Assembly (NCBI GenBank): GCA_964400515.1
Contig: CAYNTJ010000013.1
Span: 1 to 38,580 of the forward strand
Direction of reading: 5' to 3'
Length of the DNA: 38,580 nt
Source of the DNA: JAAYHV01 sp964400515
Lineage (GTDB): Bacteria > Bacillota > Clostridia > Peptostreptococcales > Anaerovoracaceae
Below the pieces are notes generated by a model that did no database searches, was not told the DNA's origin, and saw nothing but the letters and a program-made list of their open reading frames with translations. Of this stretch, positions 23,324 to 30,664 are shown in pieces; position 1 is the first letter of the stretch, and every line of letters starts with the position of its first letter. Made by a program: the position numbers and the translations under genes.

Positions 23324-24574
23324 ATGAAGGAATTCTTTAGAAGTGTTTATGTAAAAGCCGCGATAGCACTGATTTTAAGCGGTATGGTTATAATACTTTT
23401 TTACAACATAATAAATGAGCCTGAGGGAGTGGGGAATGTATTCTCTGCCTTCAATAGGGTTATGATGCCCATATATATAGGACTGGTTTTGGCGTTTATT
23501 ATGTGCCCCATATATAATAAGCTTGTAAGGGGTATTTTCCGCAGAACTTCCTTTGCCTTTAGAACAGATCAAAAGGCTTTTGTATATGCCAGGGCAATGT
23601 CCAGCTTTATAGTCCTCATCATTATAATTTTCACATTGGTTACGGTGGTGCTTACAATAGTGCCCCAATTGATAAACAGCATCGCAGGCCTTATAAGTGT
23701 TATGCCTGAAAGATTGGATGCATTCCAGCTGTGGGCTGAAGAAAACTGGAGTCAATTCCCTCAGATAGCAACATCAATAAATGAATTTGCAAATGCCAGC
23801 TCAAATACGGTTATAGATTGGATAGAAACTAATATTTTAAGAGGTGAAAACGGCAGTCTTGCCATAGAGGTTTCCCTAGGAATATTAAACACCGTTAAAG
23901 GAATAATAAATATATTTATAGGCATCTTACTTTGTATTTACCTATTAAACTATAAGGAAAGATTGTTTGCCCAAGCAAAAAAAGCATCCGTGTCAATCTT
24001 TTCTGCCCACAGGGCAGAGGCGGTTCATGAATTTGTCAGCATTGCAAATAAAACATTCGTAGGTTTTCTTGTGGGAAGAATAATAGATGCCTTTGTTATA
24101 GGGGCAATAACATACCTATCAATGACTTTATTGGCACTGCCATATCCTGTATTGATAAGCGTTCTTATCGGAGTAACAAATGTAATACCTTTCTTTGGAC
24201 CGTTTATAGGTGCCATTCCGGCATTTTGTATAATATTTTTGGTGGATCCGGTGCAGGCATTTTATTTCTTCGTAATGATATTGCTTATTCAGCAGCTGGA
24301 TGGAAATGTTATAGGACCTAAGATTGTGGGAGACGCCATCGGACTTTCCAGCTTTTGGGTAATTATAGCTATACTGATTGGCGGTGGTATGTTTGGGTTT
24401 ATAGGAATGTTTTTAGGAGTCCCTATTTTCGCCATAATCTATACATATGCAGATAAAATATTTAAAAAGAAATTAAGAAGGAAAAACATGCCGGATAATA
24501 CGGAAGATTATTTGGTTTATGATAAATACTGTGTAAGCAAGGAGGCTTTATTTAGTGATAAGAAACGTGACTGA
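23324..24574 (+). CDS. AI-2E family transporter (PerM-like membrane protein)
   Basis: Polytopic membrane protein of 416 residues in the AI-2E/PerM family; members export a range of substrates and some act as Na+(Li+)/H+ antiporters, so the name does not fix the substrate. An N-terminal pair of helices (about 10-30 and 45-60), a large central soluble stretch (about 125-190), then a helical block with the family signature DGNVIGPKIVGDAIGLSSFW and GVPIFAIIYTYADK near residues 325-380. A charged cytoplasmic tail ends the protein. It overlaps murB by 20 bases, and the murB RBS is inside it. Confidence 0.93.
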   Translation: MKEFFRSVYVKAAIALILSGMVIILFYNIINEPEGVGNVFSAFNRVMMPIYIGLVLAFIMCPIYNKLVRGIFRRTSFAFRTDQKAFVYARAMSSFIVLIIIIFTLVTVVLTIVPQLINSIAGLISVMPERLDAFQLWAEENWSQFPQIATSINEFANASSNTVIDWIETNILRGENGSLAIEVSLGILNTVKGIINIFIGILLCIYLLNYKERLFAQAKKASVSIFSAHRAEAVHEFVSIANKTFVGFLVGRIIDAFVIGAITYLSMTLLALPYPVLISVLIGVTNVIPFFGPFIGAIPAFCIIFLVDPVQAFYFFVMILLIQQLDGNVIGPKIVGDAIGLSSFWVIIAILIGGGMFGFIGMFLGVPIFAIIYTYADKIFKKKLRRKNMPDNTEDYLVYDKYCVSKEALFSDKKRD

Positions 24575-25460
24575 AATTAAATCGTTGGGAATAAATGAAG
24601 AAAATATAATAATTGATGCTTCAATGGATAAATATACTTCATTTAAAGCCGGGGGGAAAGCGAAGGCTTTAATAATTGTTGAAGATAAAGAACAATTAAA
24701 AAGGCTTCTTAAGTTTGTTAATGAAAAAAAATGGGAATATATACTAATAGGGAATGGTTCCAATTTGCTTTTTAGTGATGAGGGCTATGACGGAGTGGTA
24801 ATTAAGCTTGGCGAAGGGTTCAAAAAAATCAGAATTTCCGATAATACAATAACAGCCGGGGCAAGTTGTCTTTTGTCACAGGTAAGCTATTTTGCCATGG
24901 AAAATGGATTAACGGGTTTTGAATTTGCATCAGGTATCCCGGGGACATTGGGCGGCGGTTTGTTCATGAATGCCGGTGCGTACGGAGGAGAATTAAAAGA
25001 TGTGGTGATAACCGTAAATGCAATCAGCCATGACGGAAAAAGTGAATATGTTTTTAGCAATGATGACATGGAATTTGGATATAGGGATAGCATGCTACAA
25101 AGGAATAAAATGATTGTTACCTCTGCAGTATTAAAGCTGACAGAGGGAGATAAATTACAGATAAAGCAAAATATATCAGAGCTTACGGAGAAAAGAAACA
25201 GCAAGCAACCTGTTACTTACCCCAGTGCCGGTAGTACTTTCAAAAGACCCGTTGGTGGTTATGCCGCACAGTTAATTGATGAGGCGGGGCTTAAGGGCTT
25301 AACTGTTGGAGGGGCTATGGTGTCTCCTAAGCATGCTGGGTTTATTGTTAATAATGGTAATGCTACGGCAACGGATATCATTGAACTTATAAGGCTTGTG
25401 CAAAACTATGTTTATGATAATTCCGGAATAATGTTAGAACCCGAGGTAAGAATTATTTAG
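24555..25460 (+). CDS. murB: UDP-N-acetylmuramate dehydrogenase
   Basis: FAD enzyme that reduces UDP-GlcNAc-enolpyruvate to UDP-MurNAc in peptidoglycan precursor synthesis. The protein is 301 residues, the Gram-positive type II form. It has the FAD-binding signature (YILIGNGSNLL), FEFASGIPGTLGGGLFMNAG, GYRDS, the proton-donating Ser of YPSAGSTFKRP (about residue 224) and the C-terminal LEPEVRII Glu. The start is GTG 24555, with AAGGAGG at 24539-24545, inside the end of the transporter gene. The next gene follows in 12 bases, so murB, PHP, rapZ are one operon. Confidence 0.97.
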   Translation: MIRNVTEIKSLGINEENIIIDASMDKYTSFKAGGKAKALIIVEDKEQLKRLLKFVNEKKWEYILIGNGSNLLFSDEGYDGVVIKLGEGFKKIRISDNTITAGASCLLSQVSYFAMENGLTGFEFASGIPGTLGGGLFMNAGAYGGELKDVVITVNAISHDGKSEYVFSNDDMEFGYRDSMLQRNKMIVTSAVLKLTEGDKLQIKQNISELTEKRNSKQPVTYPSAGSTFKRPVGGYAAQLIDEAGLKGLTVGGAMVSPKHAGFIVNNGNATATDIIELIRLVQNYVYDNSGIMLEPEVRII

Positions 25461-25472
25461 GAAGGTGATATT

Positions 25473-26213
25473 ATGTTTGAAAACTATGAATTGATTTACG
25501 ATCATCACACTCATACCATTTATTCCCACGGTAAAGGAGATATTTCTGACAATGTTAAAGTGGCAAATGATAAAGGATTAAAAGAAATCGCCATAACCGA
25601 TCATGGCCCGGGGCATCATTTTTATGGATTGGACAAAAATAAGCTTCCGGAAATGAGAGAAAAGATTCAAAAGCTCAAGACGGAATTTCCTAAGGTTAAT
25701 GTTCTTTTGGGAGTAGAAGCTAATATAGTGGACGGGGGTAATTACTTGGACATTACCATGGAAGAATTCAAGGATTACGATATGGTTATAGCGGGCTATC
25801 ATTACGGAGTATCTAAGGGTCATGTTTTCAACAACTATATAAGCTCTCATATAGGATTTCCTTCGGGAAGTATAAACGCTTTAAGAATTATAAATACAAA
25901 TATGACGGTTGGTGCCATATACGAAAACAACTTGGAGATAATAACACATCCGGGAGATAAGGGATATTTTGATATTGACGAGATAGCCAAGGCTTGCGTA
26001 GACAATGACACCATGATAGAAATCAACAACAAGCATAGACATCTTACGGCGGAGGAGATTAAGATAGCGGCAAAATATGATGTTAAATTTGTGGTTAGCA
26101 GTGATGCTCATAGACCTGAGTTTGTGGGCAGTATAGATGGCTGCCTGATGAGGGCATGCGAAGCGGGACTGGATTTTGATAGGATAGTAAATATCAGGAA
26201 GAAATATGAATAG
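25473..26213 (+). CDS. PHP-domain metal-dependent hydrolase
   Basis: A 246-residue protein of the PHP superfamily (YcdX-like/histidinol-phosphatase-related phosphoesterases). Metal ligands are visible in order: HHTHT (about 11-15), TDHG, GVEAN, HPGDKGY and SSDAH. The fold is a distorted TIM barrel with a trinuclear metal site; the substrate here is unknown. RBS AAGGTGA precedes ATG 25473. It lies between murB and rapZ, an arrangement common in clostridia, which suggests a link to cell-wall or sugar-phosphate metabolism rather than to histidine synthesis. Confidence 0.93.
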   Translation: MFENYELIYDHHTHTIYSHGKGDISDNVKVANDKGLKEIAITDHGPGHHFYGLDKNKLPEMREKIQKLKTEFPKVNVLLGVEANIVDGGNYLDITMEEFKDYDMVIAGYHYGVSKGHVFNNYISSHIGFPSGSINALRIINTNMTVGAIYENNLEIITHPGDKGYFDIDEIAKACVDNDTMIEINNKHRHLTAEEIKIAAKYDVKFVVSSDAHRPEFVGSIDGCLMRACEAGLDFDRIVNIRKKYE

Positions 26214-26221
26214 GTGAAAAA

Positions 26222-27073
26222 ATGGAAGTCATAATAATCACCGGACTTTCGGGTTCGGGTAAAACAAATGCTTTGGATTGGTTTGAAGACCAAGGGTATT
26301 ACTGTATAGATAATATGCCTCCGGCATTGATTAAAAACTTCACTGAGCTGATTGATTTAAAAAAAGTACCGATTACCAAGGTGGCGATAGGGGCAGACAT
26401 AAGAGGTGGAGAATTTTTTGATACCCTTATAACTGTAATGGATGATCTCAGGAAAATAGACATTATAGATAGTAAGGTTCTGTTTACTGAAGCTTCCGTG
26501 GAAACACTAATAAGAAGGTATAACGAAACAAGAAGAAAACATCCTCTGACAGGGGGGGCTGCCACCAGGGACATAATAGAAAAGGAGATTAACCTATTAT
26601 CTCAGGTAAGAAAAAAGGCGGATTATGTAATAGATACAAGCAATATGAAGGTGTCAGAGTTTAAGGGTGAAATGAGCCGGATATTCCTAAGTGAAGATGG
26701 GAATAACAAGTTCACCATCAATATTTTGTCCTTCGGCTATAAGTACGGGATACCTCTGGAAACGGATATGGTCTTCGACATGAGGTTCATACCTAATCCC
26801 TTTTACATCAAAAGCCTAAAGGACCTTACGGGCAACAACAAAAAGGTGGCTGACTATGTATTTAAGCATAAGGTCACTAAGGATTTTGCGTCTGGTCTGG
26901 AAAAAATGATGGATACAGTGATTCCCGGATATATTAAAGAGGGTAAGTATCATCTGAATATTGCCTTTGGATGTACCGGAGGGCACCATAGATCTGTAAG
27001 TATGGCGAATTATGCGGCGGGGGTATTCGAAGAAAAAGGCTGTCGAGTCACTTTGAAGCACAGAGATTTATAG
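26222..27073 (+). CDS. rapZ: RNase adapter / nucleotide-binding protein RapZ (YvcJ)
   Basis: P-loop protein of 283 residues. E. coli RapZ controls glucosamine-6-phosphate synthesis through small RNAs; Bacillus YvcJ affects competence and binds nucleotides. Walker A is GLSGSGKT (residues 8-15), followed by FEDQGYYCIDNMPPALI, and the C-terminal domain has FDMRFIPNPFY and the signature CTGGHHRSV. ATG 26222 follows AGGTGA, 8 bases after the PHP gene. In most Firmicutes yvcK and whiA come next. Here kce intervenes and yvcK is absent. Confidence 0.96.
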   Translation: MEVIIITGLSGSGKTNALDWFEDQGYYCIDNMPPALIKNFTELIDLKKVPITKVAIGADIRGGEFFDTLITVMDDLRKIDIIDSKVLFTEASVETLIRRYNETRRKHPLTGGAATRDIIEKEINLLSQVRKKADYVIDTSNMKVSEFKGEMSRIFLSEDGNNKFTINILSFGYKYGIPLETDMVFDMRFIPNPFYIKSLKDLTGNNKKVADYVFKHKVTKDFASGLEKMMDTVIPGYIKEGKYHLNIAFGCTGGHHRSVSMANYAAGVFEEKGCRVTLKHRDL

Positions 27074-27141
27074 TGAACCATTTAGGGTTCATATGGGGTA
27101 AGGTTTATGGGGTTGTAATTAAATGTGATATGGCATATTCC

Positions 27142-27170
27142 TTGAATTACAATATTTTGAATGCTATAAT
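27142..27170 (+). promoter_or_regulatory. Sigma-A promoter of kce
   Basis: TTGAAT (27142-27147), 17-base spacer, TATAAT (27165-27170), 45 bases before the ATG, so kce has its own start in addition to any read-through from rapZ. Confidence 0.8.
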
Positions 27171-27215
27171 CATTATAGTTTGATAATTAATTAATTATAT
27201 ATGAAGGAGTAAGAT

Positions 27216-28043
27216 ATGGAAAAATTAATCATTTCCGCTTGTATATGCGGAGCAGAAGTTACTAAGGAGCAAAATCCGGCAGTTCCTTATACTGTGGAAG
27301 AAATAGTAAGAGAAGCAAAATCTGCATATGATGCAGGAGCAGCTGTAATTCACCTACATGTTAGATGGGATGATGGTACACCTACTCAGAGCAAAGACAG
27401 ATTCCAAGAATGTGTTGATGCAATCAGAAAGGTATGTCCGGATGTAATAATTCAACCTTCTACAGGTGGTGCAGTTGGAATGACTGACGAAGAAAGATTA
27501 CAATCATGTGATATCAATCCTACACCTGAATTTGCTACATTGGATTGTGGAACTTGTAACTTTGGTGGAGATGAAATCTTTGTAAATACTGATAATACCA
27601 TCATGAATTTTGCAAAGATCATGAAAGAAAAAGGAATTAAACCTGAATTAGAAGTATTTGATAAGGGCATGGTTGACACAGCTCTTAAAGTTGACAAAAA
27701 AGGTCTTTTAGAGCATCCTTTACATTTTGATTTTGTACTGGGAGTACAGATGTCAGCTACTTTAAGAGATTTAGTATTCATTTCTAATTCTATTCCGGAA
27801 GGTTCAACATGGACTGCTACCGGTTTGGGTAAGAATGCATGGCATATCGCTGCTGCAACTATTTCATTAGGTGGACATGTAAGAGTTGGTTTTGAAGATA
27901 ACCTATACTTAGAAAGAGGAAGACTTGCTAAGAGCAATGGTGAAATGGTAGAAAAGGCAGCTAGTATTGCTAAACTGTTGGGAAGAGAAATTGCTACTCC
28001 TGCAGAAGCCAGAGAAATACTTGGATTAAAGCCATTAGTTTAA
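27216..28043 (+). CDS. kce: 3-keto-5-aminohexanoate cleavage enzyme (BKACE family)
   Basis: Zinc enzyme of the beta-keto acid cleavage family, 275 residues. The founding member cleaves 3-keto-5-aminohexanoate with acetyl-CoA to acetoacetate and 3-aminobutyryl-CoA in lysine fermentation; other members use different beta-keto acids, so the substrate is not certain. The metal ligands of the family are visible: Glu14 (CGAE), His46 and His48 (IHLHVR), and Glu227 (VGFEDN). RBS AAGGAG at 27204-27209 precedes ATG 27216. Codons are noticeably cleaner than the neighbours (few AGG/ATA). It has its own promoter and terminator and stands apart from any other lysine-fermentation gene in the window. It occupies the slot of yvcK between rapZ and whiA. 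Confidence 0.88.
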   Translation: MEKLIISACICGAEVTKEQNPAVPYTVEEIVREAKSAYDAGAAVIHLHVRWDDGTPTQSKDRFQECVDAIRKVCPDVIIQPSTGGAVGMTDEERLQSCDINPTPEFATLDCGTCNFGGDEIFVNTDNTIMNFAKIMKEKGIKPELEVFDKGMVDTALKVDKKGLLEHPLHFDFVLGVQMSATLRDLVFISNSIPEGSTWTATGLGKNAWHIAAATISLGGHVRVGFEDNLYLERGRLAKSNGEMVEKAASIAKLLGREIATPAEAREILGLKPLV

Positions 28044-28054
28044 TTTGTTAGTCG

Positions 28055-28084
28055 AAGCTCCGAGTCTCCTCGGAGCTTTTTTTT
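28055..28084 (+). terminator. Rho-independent terminator of kce
   Basis: AAGCTCCGAG (28055-28064) pairs perfectly with CTCGGAGCTT (28069-28078) around a TCTC loop, followed by a run of eight T. It ends at 28084, immediately before the whiA RBS. Confidence 0.95.
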
Positions 28085-28094
28085 GGAGAACATT

Positions 28095-29042
28095 ATGTCA
28101 TTTTCGAGCGAAACAAAAAATGAATTGGCAAGAGTATTGCCCGAGAAGAAGTGTTGCATGCTTGCGGAAATATCGGGGTTTCTAAGGGTTGCGGGCAGCT
28201 TAAGATTGGCGGGCAACGGGAAATTTAAAATAGTTCTTACAACAGAAAACCCGGCTGTTGCCAGGCATTATAAAACACTAATAAAAGCTTATTACGGAAT
28301 AGATGCCAAGCTTGAAATAGGAGAATCCAACTCACCGGGTAAATCCGGATATAGTTATTCTCTTACAATAAAGCCGGAAGACAGGAGTGACCTTATTCTT
28401 AGGGAGACGGGGATACTTCTTGTTAAAGCCGGGGAGGATTATATTTCTGATGGAATATACTTTAATAATCTTCGTAGCAAGTGTTGCAAAAAAGCATATT
28501 TACGAGGGGTATTTTTGGGCTGCGGAAGTATAACGGATCCCGGCAAGAGATATCAGCTGGAGTTTATTACCTCCAGCAAGAAATTTGCTGCGGATTTGAA
28601 GAAGCTTATCAACTCATTTGTAGATCTTAATGCCAATGTGGCCACGAGGAGAACGAGCTATGTTGTGTATATAAAAAGGGCTAGCTACATTAGTGATATG
28701 CTGGCTATTATGAAAGCCTATAACAGCATGCTTGAATTTCAGAATGTCATGATTAATAAAGGGATAAGGGCGGATGCAACCAGGATGACAAATTGTGATA
28801 ATGCAAATTTGGACAGAGCTCTAATGACGGCAGAAAAGCAGCTTATGCAGATTAAAAAAATCGAAGCAAAGCTGGGGCTGGAAAATATTCCGGGGGCATT
28901 GAGGGAACTTGCTTTAATACGATTGGAACATCCGGATGCTAATCTAACTGAAATAGGAGAGCTGTTAAACCCTCCTATAAAAAAATCCGGTGTTAATAAA
29001 AAATTTAAGAAGCTTGAAGAGATAGCAGACAAGCTTAATTAG
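28095..29042 (+). CDS. whiA: DNA-binding protein WhiA
   Basis: Conserved Gram-positive protein of 315 residues with a degenerate LAGLIDADG homing-endonuclease-like fold (residues about 20-220; YLRGVFLGCGSITDPGKRYQ) and a C-terminal helix-turn-helix (about 225-310; LALIRLEHPDANLTEIGELL). It controls sporulation/septation genes in Streptomyces and affects division and chromosome segregation in Bacillus. ATG 28095 is supported by GGAGAA at 28085-28090; the in-frame TTG at 28083 lies in the terminator T-run. Because a strong terminator sits directly upstream, expression depends on read-through or on an unseen start. The stop overlaps the convergent gene by 8 bases. Confidence 0.95.
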   Translation: MSFSSETKNELARVLPEKKCCMLAEISGFLRVAGSLRLAGNGKFKIVLTTENPAVARHYKTLIKAYYGIDAKLEIGESNSPGKSGYSYSLTIKPEDRSDLILRETGILLVKAGEDYISDGIYFNNLRSKCCKKAYLRGVFLGCGSITDPGKRYQLEFITSSKKFAADLKKLINSFVDLNANVATRRTSYVVYIKRASYISDMLAIMKAYNSMLEFQNVMINKGIRADATRMTNCDNANLDRALMTAEKQLMQIKKIEAKLGLENIPGALRELALIRLEHPDANLTEIGELLNPPIKKSGVNKKFKKLEEIADKLN

Positions 29043-29391
29043 TATATAAGCTTATGCCGACCAAAAGACAGCTTTCGGTAAAGGGCTTGTTGTTTTCTCT
29101 TAGATAATTTAATATTTCTTCGCTTTCTGCTCCGGGCTGGATTACAATGTTTTTGTAATCCTTTTTACATTCTTTGATAAGCTTTATTCCCTTGGCTGGA
29201 TGTATGCATAGATCAATAACATCTATTTCTTCCTTAATGTCATTTATACTCTTATAATCTTCGGGAACCGAATAAACGGTGTAGCCCTTCGATAGCAGTC
29301 TTTGCTTAATCATATATGCGTATTTTTCTTCGTTTATGGTATTACCCACAACTACGAAAACTTTTTCTTTCATTGTTTCTTGTAAATCCAT
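29035..29391 (-). CDS. CoA-binding domain protein (YccU-like)
   Basis: Small Rossmann-fold protein of the CoA_binding_2 family, 118 residues, probably a nucleotide/CoA binder of unknown function. Visible are VFVVVGNTINEEKYAYMIKQ (glycine-rich turn region), GYTVYSVPEDY, and the family end IVIQPGAESEEILNYLREN and FTESCLLVGI. ATG 29391 follows AAGGAGC at good spacing. The minus-strand stretch 29428-29436 carries an extended -10, TGATATAAT, likely its promoter. Tail-to-tail overlap with whiA. Confidence 0.85.
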   Translation of the reverse strand: MDLQETMKEKVFVVVGNTINEEKYAYMIKQRLLSKGYTVYSVPEDYKSINDIKEEIDVIDLCIHPAKGIKLIKECKKDYKNIVIQPGAESEEILNYLRENNKPFTESCLLVGISLYTN

Positions 29392-29451
29392 AATTAGCTC
29401 CTTACATTACTTATTTTAACTAATTAATTATATCATAACTTTAACAATTTG

Positions 29452-29480
29452 TTGCAAAAAAAGATTAAATGCGTTAAAAT
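29452..29480 (+). promoter_or_regulatory. Promoter of the TetR-flavodoxin operon
   Basis: TTGCAA (29452-29457), 17-base spacer, TAAAAT (29475-29480). It is nearly back-to-back with the divergent promoter of the CoA-binding gene. The AT-rich inverted sequences here could hold the regulator's own operator, though no clear palindrome was seen. Confidence 0.6.
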
Positions 29481-29532
29481 AATTACATATATGAGCAATT
29501 TATTTTTATGTAATGAATTAATTGGAGGAGAA

Positions 29533-30093
29533 ATGGCTAAAACAAATAGACAATCCAGAAAAACTAAAGCTAAGATTAAGAATGCTTTAATGGAGCTTAT
29601 GGGAGAGCAGGAGCTTTCAAAGATTACAATAAATGAGCTTACAGAGAAGGCGGACATTAGCAGAAGAACCTTCTATTTACATTACACTGACTTTAAAGCT
29701 TTGCTTAGTGAAATAGAAAAGGATAATATGGAGCTGGTACAAAAAAAGGTTTTGGATAAGCTTATTGCCGATGGACAGCTGGATTTATTGGGTTTTTATA
29801 CTGCCCTTAATGATATTATTCTAAAGGATAATCAATACTATATTTCTGCAAGTAAGTCGGCTTATTCGCTGTATGTGTTTAATAAGATTGAAGAATTAAT
29901 GATAGCAGAGATAATAGATAAAGACACTAATATTAAAAAGCCTGTAAGTAAGGCGGATATGATCAAGGTTAAGTTCTTCATAATGGGATCCATGAAGGTG
30001 TTTTGGTCATGGCTAAGTGAAGGTAAACCAATGCCTTTAGTTAGCTTGGTGGAGACTATGGAAGAATGCTTTGAAGGCGGATACAGGATATAA
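29533..30093 (+). CDS. TetR/AcrR family transcriptional regulator
   Basis: DNA-binding repressor of 186 residues. The N-terminal helix-turn-helix (about 10-58) reads KIKNALMELMGEQELSKI, then ELTEKADISRRTFYLHYTDF, the standard TetR recognition pattern. The C-terminal ligand domain is of the short type; the ligand is unknown. ATG 29533 is chosen because of GGAGGAG just before it; the frame extends upstream through the promoter. It precedes a flavodoxin gene by 15 bases with its own RBS, so it probably regulates that gene and itself. Confidence 0.92.
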   Translation: MAKTNRQSRKTKAKIKNALMELMGEQELSKITINELTEKADISRRTFYLHYTDFKALLSEIEKDNMELVQKKVLDKLIADGQLDLLGFYTALNDIILKDNQYYISASKSAYSLYVFNKIEELMIAEIIDKDTNIKKPVSKADMIKVKFFIMGSMKVFWSWLSEGKPMPLVSLVETMEECFEGGYRI

Positions 30094-30108
30094 TCAATTG
30101 GAGGAAGA

Positions 30109-30594
30109 ATGAAATTTACAGTAATATATTTTAGCAAAGACGGTCATACCAAAGAAATGGCAGAGGAAGTTGTAAAAGGTGCCAAGGGAATTAATGGAAT
30201 AGAAGCTAAAGCTTTTGCATTAGATGATATTGATAGGGATTTTGTGAATGAGAGCAAATGTGTTGTATTTGGCACACCTGTATATCATGCGGGAATATGT
30301 TGGCAAATGAAAAAGTGGTTTAACGAGGAAAGCAAAGGCTACGACCTGGAAGGAAAAATAGGAGGGGCTTTTGCCACTGCAGCTTATGTCCAGGGAGGAC
30401 TAAATACGGCTTGCTTGGAGCTTACTCAGCTTATGCTTGTCAAAGGACTGATGGTTTATTCCGGGGGATCTGCCTTGGGGGACCCTTTTCTGCACATAGG
30501 AGCTACTTCTATAAATGAAACTGCAGAAAAAGATAAGATACAATTTACCAAGCTAGGAGAAAGACTAGCCACTAAAGCTGCTAAAATATTCTAA
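30109..30594 (+). CDS. Flavodoxin-family protein (WrbA-like)
   Basis: FMN-binding flavodoxin-fold protein of 161 residues, probably an electron carrier or NAD(P)H:quinone oxidoreductase. The FMN phosphate loop is YFSKDGHTKEMAEE (about 6-19), followed by FGTPVYHAGICWQMKKW and the second flavin loop region GGAFATAAYVQGG. RBS GGAGGAAG precedes the ATG. It is the second gene of the tetR unit, closed by a strong terminator; a repressor controlling one redox enzyme suggests a response to quinone-like or oxidative compounds, an inference. Confidence 0.9.
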   Translation: MKFTVIYFSKDGHTKEMAEEVVKGAKGINGIEAKAFALDDIDRDFVNESKCVVFGTPVYHAGICWQMKKWFNEESKGYDLEGKIGGAFATAAYVQGGLNTACLELTQLMLVKGLMVYSGGSALGDPFLHIGATSINETAEKDKIQFTKLGERLATKAAKIF

Positions 30595-30616
30595 TTGATT
30601 AATAAGTGGTTAACTT

Positions 30617-30645
30617 AGACCTGTACTAGATGGTACAGGTCTTTT
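30617..30645 (+). terminator. Rho-independent terminator of the TetR-flavodoxin operon
   Basis: GACCTGTAC (30618-30626) pairs perfectly with GTACAGGTC (30633-30641) around a 6-base loop, followed by a T-run. It lies 20 bases before the next start codon. Confidence 0.9.
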
Positions 30646-30664
30646 GATAAAGGAAAGGACAACT

